From the NCBI RefSeq assembly GCF_014647515.1, contig NZ_BMPI01000009.1, positions 124,001-188,000 on the forward strand: 64,000 nucleotides of DNA, read 5' to 3'. A program made the position numbers and the translations under genes. The stretch is from Dactylosporangium sucinum. Its GTDB lineage: Bacteria > Actinomycetota > Actinomycetes > Mycobacteriales > Micromonosporaceae. Position 1 is the first letter of the stretch, and the number at the start of each line of letters is the position of its first letter. Below, piece by piece: positions 41,637 to 51,124 of this stretch. The notes under the pieces were generated by a model, which saw nothing but the letters and a program-made list of their open reading frames with translations, was not told where the DNA came from and ran no database searches.

Positions 41637-41694
41637 AGGCCGGTGAATACCCGTCGCCCGATCGTGAAACCCCGGGTCCCGATATCCTCCACCG
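41637..41694. promoter_or_regulatory. Divergent pair of leaderless promoters
   Basis: On the minus strand TATTCA (41644-41649) is 7 nt before GTG 41636. On the plus strand TATCCT (41683-41688) is 6 nt before GTG 41695. The flavoprotein and the SMC-like operon thus share a 58-bp promoter region with no room for a long leader on either side. Confidence 0.6.
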
Positions 41695-43173
41695 GTGCAG
41701 CCGGACCTCTTCGACGTGTCGCCGGTCGTCCGGTCCGACGCGCCGGAGGTCCGCTCGCCGGTCGCCGACGCCTCGATGCGGGCGCGCTGGCGGGCGCTCA
41801 TCCTCACCGACCCGGTCGCCCGGCTGGTCCGCAACGCGGCGCACGCGGGCGTGCACGAGGCGTACGACCTGCGCCAGCTGGCCCTGGCCGCGATCGACAT
41901 CGCGGTCGCCTCGCTCGGGTTCGCCCGCCAGGTCACCCTCGCGGAGCTGGTCGACGAGATCGCCGGGCTGGCGGCGCTCATGCACCCCGACCCGGCGGCG
42001 GCGCTCGACGCGGCCCGCTGGGTGATCAAGGGGCTGCTCAACGACGCCGACAACCAGAGCGCGTTCGTCTACCCGTTCGTGGACACGCAGCGCGGCGCCG
42101 CCGAGGAGTACGCGTTCAAGCTGCTCCAGCTGCAGGACGGGCCGGACGGCGCCGTCGTGCTCGCGTCGCCGCAGGCGGTCATGGTGTACCTCAACGGCCT
42201 GGACCTGGACGTGGACGACGCCGAGGCCGCGTTCTCCGTGGTACTCCAGCGACAGCTCCGCGACCGGAGGTTCGAGGCCGCCGGCCGCACCGCGACGCAG
42301 GCCGAGCGGGTGTCGGTGGCCATGTCGGCGTCGCTCGCCGACGTGCTCGACGCCACCCGGCGCGACGTGCGGGCCTTCGACTGGGTGACCGACGTGCCGC
42401 ACCGGCTCGAACGGGCGCGCGAGCACGTCGAGGACCGCATCGCCGCCGACGCCGAGGTGCTCAACCACGTCGCCGCGGGCATCGACACCGAGACCGACGG
42501 CGCGGTGCGGCGGGCGTCGGGTGACCTCGTCGACACGCTGCGCCGCATCCGCCAGGTCCACCTCGACCTGGCCGAGCGGGTGGCCGGCGCCCGCGGCGTG
42601 TTCCTGCAGGCCCAGCTGAGCCAGGTCTTCGCCCGCCGGGTCCAGCTGCGGCTGCTCAACGTCGAGGCCGAGCTGTTCCGGCCGGTGCTGCAGCTCACCC
42701 AGCAGCGGGCGCAGCCGGTGGCGGAGGCGTTCGGCGACCGGATCCTGGGCCTGCGCGTGCCCCGGCTGCTGCACCTGGACGGGCTCACCGAGATGCTGCT
42801 CGCCCCGCCGCGGGTGACCGAGCCGGCCGAGGCGGAGCCGGAGCTGCCGGGCGACACCGAGGGCGTCGACCTGCAGTCGTACCCGCCGGCCGTGGTGGCG
42901 GCGGCCACCCGCATCCTGCGCCGCGCCGAGGACCGGCCGGTCCCGCTGTCCGCGCTGCTCGCCGAGGCCCGCGACGCCGACGAGCGCGAGCTGGTGCTGC
43001 TGTCGGCGCTGTGGGCGTACGCGCCCGACGGCACGCCGGCCGACGAGGAGGACGACCTGACGGCGCTCACCGCCGGCGTGGCGGCCGAGCGGTCCGGGGC
43101 GGTCCTCGACCACCCCGAGGTGTGGGGCGACGACCTGATGGTGACGTACCGGCGAGAGGAGCCCGAGGCGTGA
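41695..43173 (+). CDS. Kleisin-like subunit of a condensin/Wadjet-type complex (MukF/JetA position)
   Basis: The protein has 492 residues and no signal or membrane helix. The N-terminal ~190 residues look like a winged-helix-rich domain (YDLRQLALAAIDIAVASLGF, VTLAELVDEIAGLAALM). The middle ~200-400 is long helical, with LERAREHVEDRIAADAEVLNHVAAGID and QVHLDLAERVAGARGVF. The C-terminal ~100 residues contain another small helical/winged domain. Size, fold pattern and position in front of a small and a giant SMC-like gene match the kleisin of MukBEF and JetA of Wadjet; sequence similarity is not obvious by eye. It is leaderless at GTG 41695 and coupled to the next gene (GTGA overlap). Confidence 0.6.
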   Translation: MQPDLFDVSPVVRSDAPEVRSPVADASMRARWRALILTDPVARLVRNAAHAGVHEAYDLRQLALAAIDIAVASLGFARQVTLAELVDEIAGLAALMHPDPAAALDAARWVIKGLLNDADNQSAFVYPFVDTQRGAAEEYAFKLLQLQDGPDGAVVLASPQAVMVYLNGLDLDVDDAEAAFSVVLQRQLRDRRFEAAGRTATQAERVSVAMSASLADVLDATRRDVRAFDWVTDVPHRLERAREHVEDRIAADAEVLNHVAAGIDTETDGAVRRASGDLVDTLRRIRQVHLDLAERVAGARGVFLQAQLSQVFARRVQLRLLNVEAELFRPVLQLTQQRAQPVAEAFGDRILGLRVPRLLHLDGLTEMLLAPPRVTEPAEAEPELPGDTEGVDLQSYPPAVVAAATRILRRAEDRPVPLSALLAEARDADERELVLLSALWAYAPDGTPADEEDDLTALTAGVAAERSGAVLDHPEVWGDDLMVTYRREEPEA

Positions 43174-43859
43174 CGGTGCCGATGGAGGACGTGTGGGCGG
43201 CGGCCGAGCTGGTCGCGTTCGGGCTGCGGCCCGGCGCCCGGCCGACCGAGGGCAACCCCTATGGTCTGCTGCTCGAGCGGTACCGCACGAGCACCGCCTT
43301 CCGCGACACCGTCGACACCGTCGCCGGCGGCCTCGGCCTGGTCGTCCTGGGCGCCCCGCCGCGCACCGGCCTGGTGCTCACCACGCAGCCCGGCAGCGTG
43401 TTCGCGGTGCGCATGGCCGACCTGCGGGGCGGCAACCTCGGCGCCGACGACAAGCTCGTCGCGGGCCTGGCCGTGCTCGGCATCGCCGCGTACGCGTTCC
43501 CGACCGACGCCGAACTCGACGCGACCGAGGTGAAGATCGTCGAGGTGGCGGCGCTGGACCGGTTCATCCGCGACGCGATCGAGCGGCTTCCCGAGGGCGG
43601 CGACGCCGAGCACCGCCGGGCCGCCGACGTCTACCGGCGCACGGCCGCGTTCCGGCCGAAGGACCGCCAGCCCGGGCCGGCCCGCGGCTGCACCCAGTTC
43701 GCCGTGCAGGAGGTGCTCGGCTGGCTCGTCGAGCGCGGCGCCGCCCGCGCGATGCCGCAGATGGGCCCGTCGACGTACCAGCTCACCGACCGCTTCCGGC
43801 TGCTCGTCGCCGACATGGCCGGCGGCGAGGCGCTCTCCGCGCTGCGGGCGGCGGCCTGA
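43170..43859 (+). CDS. MukE/JetB-like small subunit of the SMC-like complex
   Basis: The protein has 229 residues. An alpha-helical start (MEDVWAAAELVAFGLRPG, NPYGLLLERYRTSTAFRDTVDTVAGGLGL) is followed by a beta-rich middle and two probable winged-helix units. The second is near the C-terminus (RGCTQFAVQEVLGWLVERGAARAMPQMGPSTYQLTDRFRLLV). MukE, MksE and JetB are winged-helix proteins of this size that bind the kleisin. The GTG start overlaps the stop of the preceding gene and the stop overlaps the next ATG (TGATG), so all three are produced together. Confidence 0.6.
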   Translation: MTVPMEDVWAAAELVAFGLRPGARPTEGNPYGLLLERYRTSTAFRDTVDTVAGGLGLVVLGAPPRTGLVLTTQPGSVFAVRMADLRGGNLGADDKLVAGLAVLGIAAYAFPTDAELDATEVKIVEVAALDRFIRDAIERLPEGGDAEHRRAADVYRRTAAFRPKDRQPGPARGCTQFAVQEVLGWLVERGAARAMPQMGPSTYQLTDRFRLLVADMAGGEALSALRAAA

Positions 43860-46800
43860 TGGCGGCGCCCGCCCGGCTGTGGCGCATCCGCCGGATCCAC
43901 CTCGACCGCGTCGGCTCGCCGGCCGCCCGGTTCCGCGACGTCTGGCTGGACCTCACCGGCCGCGACGGCCGCCCGCTCGACACCATCCTGTGGATGCGCA
44001 ACGGCGGCGGGAAGTCGACGCTCATCGCGCTCGTCTGCGCCCTCGTCCGCCCGGACCGGCGCGATTTCCTGGCCACCGCGACGACCGGCCGGCACCTGGA
44101 GGACTGCGTCCTCGGCGCCGACACCGGCCACGTCGTCGTCGAGTGGACCGACCCGGACGGGCGGCGGCTGGTCACCGGCGCGGTCTACGAGTGGACCGAC
44201 CGGGCGCAGCCGGCCGACCCGAACGCGGCGCACGACCGGCTCAAGCAGAGCTGGTACGCGTTCACCCCCGCCGCCGGGGTCGAGATCGAGCAGCTGCCGT
44301 TCGCCGGGCTCGGCGGCCTGCCGACCGACCTGCGCGACTTCGTGCGGGCCGTCGAGACGCTGCCGCCCGAGACCGACGCCGTGGTGACCGCGAAGCAGGA
44401 CCGCTGGGCGCAGGCACTGCAGGACCGCGGCCTCGACCCGGGGCTGTTCACCGCGATCCTGAAGATCAACGCCACCGAGGGCGGCATCGAGCACCACTTC
44501 AAGTTCAAGACGTCCGACGACTTCGTGCAGTACCTGCTGAGCCTGGTCACCGAGCCCACCTCGGCCACCAAGGTCGCCACGATCCTGCGCGGCACCCGCG
44601 AGCGCCTGGCCCGCCAGCCGCGGCTGCGGGCCGAGGTGACGTTCTGCGACGAGGCCACCGGGCTGCTCGCCGACCTCGGCAAGGCCCGCTCGTCGCTCGG
44701 CGCGGCCGAGGAGCTGGCGGCGGCGGAGCGGGCGGCCGCGGCCCGGCTGGCCGGTGCGTTCGCGCTCGCCGCGACGGTCGCGGACGAGGCGGCGGAGGCG
44801 GCGCGGGCCGGCGGGGCGTCGTCGCTCACGCAGGCCGAGCGCGCCGCGTCGACGGCGCGGGCGCTGGACGCGCGCGTGCGGGACCTGCGGTTCCAGGCCG
44901 CCCGCCAGCATTTGGCGGCAGCGGTACTGCACGTGCGGGCGTCGGCGACGGTCGTCCACGAGCGGCACCGCTCGCACCGGGCCTGGCAGCTGGTGCCGCT
45001 GCTCACCGAGCGGGACGCGCTCGCCGGCCGGCTGGCCGCCCTGCGCCACCAGCAGCAGGAGGCCGAGGAGGGCGCCGCACCGCTGCGGCGGGCCCGTTCG
45101 GCGGCCGCCGCCGTGTACGTCGCCGCGCTGCGCGCCGCCTGCGCCGGCCTCGACACCGCGGTCGCGACGGCTGGGGCGGCGGCGGACGCGGCGGCCACCG
45201 AGCAGGCGGCGGCCCGCGCCCAGGCCGACGCGCTGCGCTCCGAGCTCGGCGGGCTCGACGCCCGCGCCGGCACCGTCGCCCGGGCATTGTCCGCATTCGA
45301 CAGTGACCTGGCCGCCGCGGTCGCCGCCGGCCACCTGCCGCCGGACGGCGAGCTCGACGCGGCCCTCGCGGCCGGGCGGGACGAGGACCGGGAGGCCGAC
45401 GAGCGGCTCACGGGCGAGCTGCCGGCCGCCGCGGCCCGGCTCGCCGAGGACCGCGCAGCCCACGAGCGCGAGCGCAGCGCCGTGCAGTCGTCGATCACCG
45501 AGCTCACCCATCGGCGGGCCACCCTCGACGCCGAGCGCACCCCGCTGCTCGCCGAGATCGAGGCGCTCGCCACCGACCCCCGGCTCACCGCCCTCACCGA
45601 GCGGGACCGCGTCGACCCGGTCGCCGAGCAGCGGCTGCTCGCCGAGCAGCTGGCCGAGGCGATCATCGCCGCCGACCGGCAGCGCATCCAGCTCGCCGTG
45701 GCCGACGCCGAGGACGACCGGGCCGTGCAGGCGCTCGGCTCGGCCCGCGGGCTGCTGCCGGCGTCGCTCGACCTGGCCCGGGCGGCCGACGTGCTCGCCG
45801 CCGAGCGGATCCCGGCCACGACCGGCTGGCACCTGCTCGCCGACGCGGTACCGCCGGACCGCTGGGCCCTCGCCGTGACGGCCGCGCCCCACCTGGTCGG
45901 CGGGCTGCTCGTCCACGACCCGGCCGACCTCGACCGGGCCCGGGCCGTGCTGGAGGCGGCGCAGCTGTACCCGACGAGCGCCGTCCAGGTCGCCCCGGCC
46001 GCCGCGCTGCACGCCGCCGTCGACGCGCCCGCGCCGGCCGCCGGCGGGTTCGTGCTGCCGCCCGCCCCGGCCCTCTACGACCGGACCGCCGCCGCCCGCG
46101 AGGCCGACCGGCGGGCCGCCGGGCGGGCCGGCCGCGGGGTGCGCGTGCAGGAGCTGCTCGACGCCCGCGACCACGACCTGCGCCTGCGCGACCAGCTGCG
46201 GCTGCTCGCCGAGCGCTGCCCGCCGGGCCACCGCGAGCACCTCGACGCCGAGCACGCGCGGCTCACCGAGCTGCTGGCCCGCGCCAACGCCCGCGCGGCC
46301 GAGCTCGACGGCGAGCGCGCCGACCTCGACGAGCGGGCCGCCGCGCACGCCGGCCAGCTGCGCGCCCTGGCCGAGCGGCGGCGCATCCTGGCCACCCGGC
46401 TCGGCGTCCTCACCGACCTCGCCCGCCGCTCGGCGGAGGCGTTCTCGCTGCGCACCGAGCGCGACGGCCTGCCGGCCGAGCGGTCGTCGTGCGAGCAGCG
46501 CCTGGCGCTGGCCGAGGATCGCGAACGGTCGGCGGCCGCGGTGGTCGCCGCGTCGCGGGCCGACGCGGACCGGCACCGGGCGACCCTGCGCGGGTACCTG
46601 GCCCGGGTCGAGGAGCTGCACCGCCTCGCCGACGGCCCGGTGCCGGCGCCGCTGCCGGGCCTGGCGGCGGCCCAGAGCGCGTACGAGGCGGCCGACGAGG
46701 CGTACGCCCGGCAGTCCTCGGGCTCGGCCATCGAGGCCACCGCGAACGAGATCACCCGCCGCCTGGAGGGCCTGGACCGCCAGGTGAACCAGTTCACCGC

Positions 46801-48271
46801 GGACGAGCACACGGCCGCGGCCGCGCTGGCCGCCACCGTGGACGCCGCGGACGCCGAGGCCGTCCGGCACAGCACCGAGCGGGCGGAGGAGTCGCACTTC
46901 GCGGCCCGCGCCGACGCCACCAGGGCCGAGACGGAGGCCGAGGCCGCCCGGCAGTCCCTGGCGGCGCACGAGGCGGCCCGGCCGACCCCGGCCGAGCTGG
47001 AGGCCGCCCCCGGCGAACCGGCCGACGAACCCCGGGACGCGGCCGAGGCGACCGCCTGGGCCGAGGCCCATCGCGAACGGCTGGACGCCGCCCTGCGGGA
47101 GGAGCAGGAGGCCCGCGAGCGGGCCGCTGCCGCCGAGCGAGCGGCCGAGGCGGGTCGCCGCCTGGCCGCCGACCTGCGGGAGCTCGCCGCGGACCTGCGG
47201 GCCGACCTCGCCGACGAGGTGTCCACTGTGGACAGCATCGCGCCCTTCGCCGGGGACGCCGACGAGGCGCGTGAGGCGGCCCGGCAGGCGCGGCGGTCGC
47301 TGCAGGGCGCCGAGCGGGCCGGGTCCGCCGCGCGCAGCCAGCTCCACGGCGAGGTGCACCGGATGGACCGGTGGGCCGGCGAGGAGCGGTTCGCCGCGGT
47401 GACCGCCGAGGTGCGCGACCGGTTCCGCAGCGAGCAGAGCGCCGCGCTGAGCGTCGCGGAGGCGGAGCGGCTGGCGGGCGAGCTGGCCACGTACCGGCAC
47501 GCGCTCGCCGGCGAGCTCGCCGCCGTCGACAAGGACAAGCACCTCGTGGTGACCGCGCTCTGCGCGGAGGTGCGGGAAGGGCTGAAGACCCTGCAGCGGG
47601 CCCAGCACCACGCCCAGCTGCCCGCGGGGCTCGCCGACCACCTGCGCAACCGGCGGTTCCTCGACGTCGGTCCGCGGTCCAATGTGGACACCACCGACGC
47701 GACGCTGCGCAGCCGGGTCGAGCGGCTCGTCGACCGGCTCGTCGCCAAGCAGGACCCGATCCCCGACGGCCTCGCGCTGGTGTGGGAGGCGACGGCGGCG
47801 GTGGTCGGCCGGGGCAACTTCGTCGCCCGGGTGCTCAAGCCGTCGACCGAGCTGGGCGAGGACCGCCAGCCGGTGGAGCTGATGAGCAAGTGGTCCGGCG
47901 GCGAGAAGGTCACGATCAGCCTGCTGCTGTTCTGCATGCTCGCCCGGCTGCGGGCCGCGAACCGGGGCGGCGACGTGCCCGGCCTCGGCGTGCTGCCGAT
48001 GGACAACCCGCTGGGCACGGCCAACTACGTCGCGTTCCTCGACCTGCAGCGGCGGGTGGCCGCCGCGAACGGCATCCAGCTGGTGTTCCTGTCCGGCCTG
48101 GGCGACATGCGCGCCGTCGGCCGCTTCCCGAACGTCGTGCGGATGCGCAACACCCACCACCGGGGCCGCAACTACGCCCAGGTGATGGCCCGCGACCTCA
48201 ACGACGACCAGGTGCTGGAGGGCATCACGACGGCCCGCCTGACCTTCCCGGTGCAGGAGACGCTCCTCTAA
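43859..48271 (+). CDS. SMC-like ATPase (MukB/JetC-like), 1470 aa
   Basis: Walker A is at residues 46-54 (MRNGGGKST). Two very long Ala/Glu/Arg-rich coiled-coil regions follow, with a globular insert at about 640-760 that could be the hinge (TTGWHLLADAV, GGLLVHDPADLDRA). The C-terminus has the ABC signature KWSGGEKVT near 1345 and Walker B GVLPMDNPLG near 1381. The usual catalytic Glu after the Walker B Asp is Asn1383. Such proteins entrap DNA as dimers with a kleisin. It is longer than most JetC/MukB relatives I know of. No JetD-type nuclease gene follows. The 3' end overlaps the convergent B3/B4 gene by 47 bp. Confidence 0.75.
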   Translation: MAAPARLWRIRRIHLDRVGSPAARFRDVWLDLTGRDGRPLDTILWMRNGGGKSTLIALVCALVRPDRRDFLATATTGRHLEDCVLGADTGHVVVEWTDPDGRRLVTGAVYEWTDRAQPADPNAAHDRLKQSWYAFTPAAGVEIEQLPFAGLGGLPTDLRDFVRAVETLPPETDAVVTAKQDRWAQALQDRGLDPGLFTAILKINATEGGIEHHFKFKTSDDFVQYLLSLVTEPTSATKVATILRGTRERLARQPRLRAEVTFCDEATGLLADLGKARSSLGAAEELAAAERAAAARLAGAFALAATVADEAAEAARAGGASSLTQAERAASTARALDARVRDLRFQAARQHLAAAVLHVRASATVVHERHRSHRAWQLVPLLTERDALAGRLAALRHQQQEAEEGAAPLRRARSAAAAVYVAALRAACAGLDTAVATAGAAADAAATEQAAARAQADALRSELGGLDARAGTVARALSAFDSDLAAAVAAGHLPPDGELDAALAAGRDEDREADERLTGELPAAAARLAEDRAAHERERSAVQSSITELTHRRATLDAERTPLLAEIEALATDPRLTALTERDRVDPVAEQRLLAEQLAEAIIAADRQRIQLAVADAEDDRAVQALGSARGLLPASLDLARAADVLAAERIPATTGWHLLADAVPPDRWALAVTAAPHLVGGLLVHDPADLDRARAVLEAAQLYPTSAVQVAPAAALHAAVDAPAPAAGGFVLPPAPALYDRTAAAREADRRAAGRAGRGVRVQELLDARDHDLRLRDQLRLLAERCPPGHREHLDAEHARLTELLARANARAAELDGERADLDERAAAHAGQLRALAERRRILATRLGVLTDLARRSAEAFSLRTERDGLPAERSSCEQRLALAEDRERSAAAVVAASRADADRHRATLRGYLARVEELHRLADGPVPAPLPGLAAAQSAYEAADEAYARQSSGSAIEATANEITRRLEGLDRQVNQFTADEHTAAAALAATVDAADAEAVRHSTERAEESHFAARADATRAETEAEAARQSLAAHEAARPTPAELEAAPGEPADEPRDAAEATAWAEAHRERLDAALREEQEARERAAAAERAAEAGRRLAADLRELAADLRADLADEVSTVDSIAPFAGDADEAREAARQARRSLQGAERAGSAARSQLHGEVHRMDRWAGEERFAAVTAEVRDRFRSEQSAALSVAEAERLAGELATYRHALAGELAAVDKDKHLVVTALCAEVREGLKTLQRAQHHAQLPAGLADHLRNRRFLDVGPRSNVDTTDATLRSRVERLVDRLVAKQDPIPDGLALVWEATAAVVGRGNFVARVLKPSTELGEDRQPVELMSKWSGGEKVTISLLLFCMLARLRAANRGGDVPGLGVLPMDNPLGTANYVAFLDLQRRVAAANGIQLVFLSGLGDMRAVGRFPNVVRMRNTHHRGRNYAQVMARDLNDDQVLEGITTARLTFPVQETLL

Positions 48272-48968
48272 CCCGGAACGCCGGCTCCTCGCGGCGCAGG
48301 ATCGCCGTGCGCGGCACGACGTGCCAGGCGTCGGCGATCGCGCCGGCCAGGGCGTCGAGCAGCTTCGGCACGTCCGCCGCGGCGCTCGCGTGCAGCGCCT
48401 CGGCGACGACGAGCACGCGGGTGGTCGACGGCCGGATCGCCGAGCGGCCGCTCTGGCGGTTGGTCCAGCGGCGGGCGTGCGCGCGGTCGGCGGCGTCGGC
48501 GAAGACCACCTCGCGCGGGTCGGGGTGCTCCAGCTCGCCGCCGAACGTCTCGTACTCCTCGGTGCCGTCCGCGTACCGCACCGCCAGGTCGCCGTCGATC
48601 CGGTCGAGGTCGAGCGCGGCGACGGGCACCGCGAACGCGGCCGACACGGCGTTGCAGAGGTCGACGAGCGGGTGCAGCGCGGGCAGGTCGCCCTCGCGCC
48701 GCAGGCGTCGCAGGAGCGATTCCGAGGCGCAGCGGTACTGCGTGGGCTTGAGCCCCTGCGCCGTGAACGCCCGGCGCCAGGCCTGGATCTCGGGGAAGCC
48801 GCTCTCGGGCCCGTCCGCCAGCCGCGCCCGCGCGACGTCGGTGAACGCCGCCACCGCCGCGGCGACGCCGGCGTCCGGCGTCACGCCGCCGAGGGACAGC
48901 ACCGCCGGTACCAGAGCTGGATGATCGCGCCAGATCGCGTCAGCGTGCCGGAACTCCACGCCGGCCAT
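48225..48968 (-). CDS. B3/B4 tRNA-binding domain protein (PheT-editing-domain-like)
   Basis: The protein has 247 residues. IQAWRRAFTAQGLKPTQYRCASESLLRR, HPLVDLCNAVSAAFAVPVAALDLD, ARRWTNRQSGRSAIR and VAEALHASAAADVPKL are the signature of stand-alone B3/B4 proteins related to the editing domain of phenylalanyl-tRNA synthetase beta. They may hydrolyse mischarged aminoacyl-tRNA or act on free amino acid derivatives; this is not established. The last ~15 residues are encoded opposite the end of the SMC-like gene. Confidence 0.85.
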   Translation of the reverse strand: MAGVEFRHADAIWRDHPALVPAVLSLGGVTPDAGVAAAVAAFTDVARARLADGPESGFPEIQAWRRAFTAQGLKPTQYRCASESLLRRLRREGDLPALHPLVDLCNAVSAAFAVPVAALDLDRIDGDLAVRYADGTEEYETFGGELEHPDPREVVFADAADRAHARRWTNRQSGRSAIRPSTTRVLVVAEALHASAAADVPKLLDALAGAIADAWHVVPRTAILRREEPAFRVRGASPAPGRSGGPS

Positions 48969-49031
48969 CCTCCGCCGCCGCGCGCCCGCCGGGAAGGTCC
49001 ACCCGCGCCCGGGCGCGCCGGACCACTTCGG

Positions 49032-51092
49032 TCAGGCGGTCGTGACGGCGAACTCGGCCGTGATCTCGTGCTTGCTGGTCTTTCCGGTCAGCTTGAGGGT
49101 CAGCGGCCCGGCCTTCGCGCCGCTCTTCGCGGGCGTGACGGTGGCCGTGAACGCGCCGTCGGCGCCCGCGGTGGCGGTGAACAGGAGTGCGGTCCCGGCC
49201 CGGATCTCGACCTTCTCGCGCGGTGCGAAGTGGGTGGCCGTGACCTTCACCTGCGTGCCGGCCCTGCCGCTGGACGGATCGAGGCGGACGGTGGGCCCGG
49301 CCGGGCTCGGCGGCACCGAGGACGCCTGGGGCGACGCGGGCACCGACGCCGAGGCGGACGGCGCGGGGCCGCTGCCGAGCAGCTCCTCGACCTTGGCCTT
49401 GCCGTCGTTGAACAGCCCTCGGCCCCAGGGGGTGAGGGTCATGATGAGGATCCACGGGAGGACCGGGAGCGCGAGGAACCGCAGCCGCCGCAGCCCTCCG
49501 CCGCCGGCTCGGGGCGCGCGCTCGGCCCGGCGGCGCGGCTCGGGTGCGGCGGCGGGCTGGTCGTCGTCATCGTCGTCGCGGGCGTACGCGGGCATGAGGT
49601 CCGAGTCGCCGTACACCGCGACGTTGCCCTGGATCGTGACCCCTGGCCCGATGACCACGGACGGCCGCCGGGGAGGTTCCTGGGGCGGGGGCGGCGGCTG
49701 GTACGCGGCCGGGTGGGCGCTCACCGGGGCGACCGGGTAGGCGCCGGCGGCCGCCGGGAATCCGCCGCTGGTGGGCGCGGATGGATAGGCGCCGGACTGT
49801 GGCGCCGCGTAGCCGGTGGTCGGATAGGGGCTCACCGGAGCCGTGGCCGGCATCGCGGGAGCGGCGACCGGCGGCGGGGCGGCGTACGGCGGCGGGGCGG
49901 CGTGCAGCGGTGGGGCGGCGTACGGCGGCGGGGTGGCGGAGGCCGGAGGTTGGGCTGCGGTCGGAGGTGGGGCGGCAACCGGAGCCGGCGGTGGGGTCGA
50001 CGGCTCGGCGGCGCCGTTGGCGAGCAGGAGGGCGCCGAAGGCGACGGGGAGCTCGGGCTGCTCGGGCACGACCGGGGCGAGCCCGAACCGCGCGTGCAGG
50101 CGGCTCGCCACCAGCGGCAGCCGGCTGGAGCCGCCCACCAGGACGATGGCGTCGAGCCGGTCGGCGGCGCCCGAGCGCTGCAGGACGCGGCGGGTCTCGT
50201 CCACCGCGCGGTCGACCAGCGGGCCGGCGATGCGGTCCAGCTCCTCGCGGGTGAGGTGGGTCGCCTGGTCGCGGCCGGGGACGTGGATCGGGGCGGTGGA
50301 GGCGCGGGCCAGCATCTCCTTCGCGGCGCGGACCTCGGACCAGAACATCCGCCGGTCGCGGAACTCGGCCACCGTGCGGGGCTCGGCGAGCCGCCGCCAC
50401 AGCTGCGGGTCGGCGGCGGCGACCAGCTGGCCGAGGTGCCCGACGAGCGCGTCGTCGACGTCGGTGCCGCCCAGGTCGTCGAGGCCGCCCGTGGCCAGCA
50501 CGCGCAGGCTCGGCCGGCCACCGGGCGTGCCGGCCTCGACCACGGTGACGTCGAGCGTGCCGCCGCCGAAGTCGAACACGACGACGCACCGGCCGGGGGC
50601 GATGCGGCCGTCGAGGGCGCTCGCGCAGTACGTGGCGGCGGACACCGGCTCGTCGAGCAGCGTCACGGCGCCCAGGCCGGCCCGCTCGGCCGCCGCCAGC
50701 AGGACCCGGCGGCGGTTGGCGCCCCAGTCGACCGGGCAGGTCAGCACCGTCGCGCCGGCCACCGGCACGCCCGTCTGCGCCGCCTCGGCCGCCGCCCGGC
50801 GCAGGATCGCCGCGAACAGGTCCGCGACCGGCACCTCACGGTCACCGAGCAGCAGCGTCCCGTCGTCGACGCGGCCCTTGGGGTTGGGCTCGAACCGGGA
50901 CGCGTCGGTCATCATGTGCCGCTCGGCGTCGCGGCCGACGAAGAGGGTGCCGGACACGTCGGCGAACACGGCCGAGGGCAGCAACGGGTTGCCGTCGAAC
51001 AGCAGCGGCCGGGGCCGCCCGTCCCCGCGGTCCACCACGGCGACCGTGTTCGACGTGCCGAGGTCCACCGCGAACCGGAACCGTCCAGACAT
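49032..51092 (-). CDS. Membrane-anchored Hsp70-like protein with an extracytoplasmic domain
   Basis: The protein has 686 residues. Residues 1-365 are an Hsp70/actin-type ATPase: DLGTSNTVAVVD (phosphate 1), FDFGGGTLDVTVVE (phosphate 2), and VLVGGSSRLPLV (adenosine). The substrate-binding domain of DnaK is missing. Instead there is a Pro/Ala-rich linker (about 370-500), a VVIGPGVTIQGNVAVYG segment, a poly-Asp stretch, a basic region and one transmembrane helix (FLALPVLPWILIMTL). An outside Ig/IPT-like domain ends the protein (VRLDPSSGRAGTQVKVTATHF). It is preceded by an FHA gene 32 bp upstream in the same direction. Together they suggest a phospho-signalling or envelope-sensing module. Confidence 0.8.
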   Translation of the reverse strand: MSGRFRFAVDLGTSNTVAVVDRGDGRPRPLLFDGNPLLPSAVFADVSGTLFVGRDAERHMMTDASRFEPNPKGRVDDGTLLLGDREVPVADLFAAILRRAAAEAAQTGVPVAGATVLTCPVDWGANRRRVLLAAAERAGLGAVTLLDEPVSAATYCASALDGRIAPGRCVVVFDFGGGTLDVTVVEAGTPGGRPSLRVLATGGLDDLGGTDVDDALVGHLGQLVAAADPQLWRRLAEPRTVAEFRDRRMFWSEVRAAKEMLARASTAPIHVPGRDQATHLTREELDRIAGPLVDRAVDETRRVLQRSGAADRLDAIVLVGGSSRLPLVASRLHARFGLAPVVPEQPELPVAFGALLLANGAAEPSTPPPAPVAAPPPTAAQPPASATPPPYAAPPLHAAPPPYAAPPPVAAPAMPATAPVSPYPTTGYAAPQSGAYPSAPTSGGFPAAAGAYPVAPVSAHPAAYQPPPPPQEPPRRPSVVIGPGVTIQGNVAVYGDSDLMPAYARDDDDDDQPAAAPEPRRRAERAPRAGGGGLRRLRFLALPVLPWILIMTLTPWGRGLFNDGKAKVEELLGSGPAPSASASVPASPQASSVPPSPAGPTVRLDPSSGRAGTQVKVTATHFAPREKVEIRAGTALLFTATAGADGAFTATVTPAKSGAKAGPLTLKLTGKTSKHEITAEFAVTTA

Positions 51093-51124
51093 CCGTCGGA
51101 TCGTACGCGGTCGCACCCTGAGGG

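Noticed and set aside
48225..48271. Shorter end for the B3/B4 or SMC-like gene to remove the 47-bp overlap
   Set aside because: Both frames stay open to their stops, so the convergent overlap is kept as real.
49850..49990. Short direct repeats (GGCGGCGGGGCGGC) as a CRISPR or regulatory array
   Set aside because: They encode the Pro/Ala linker of the Hsp70-like protein in frame; there are no spacers.
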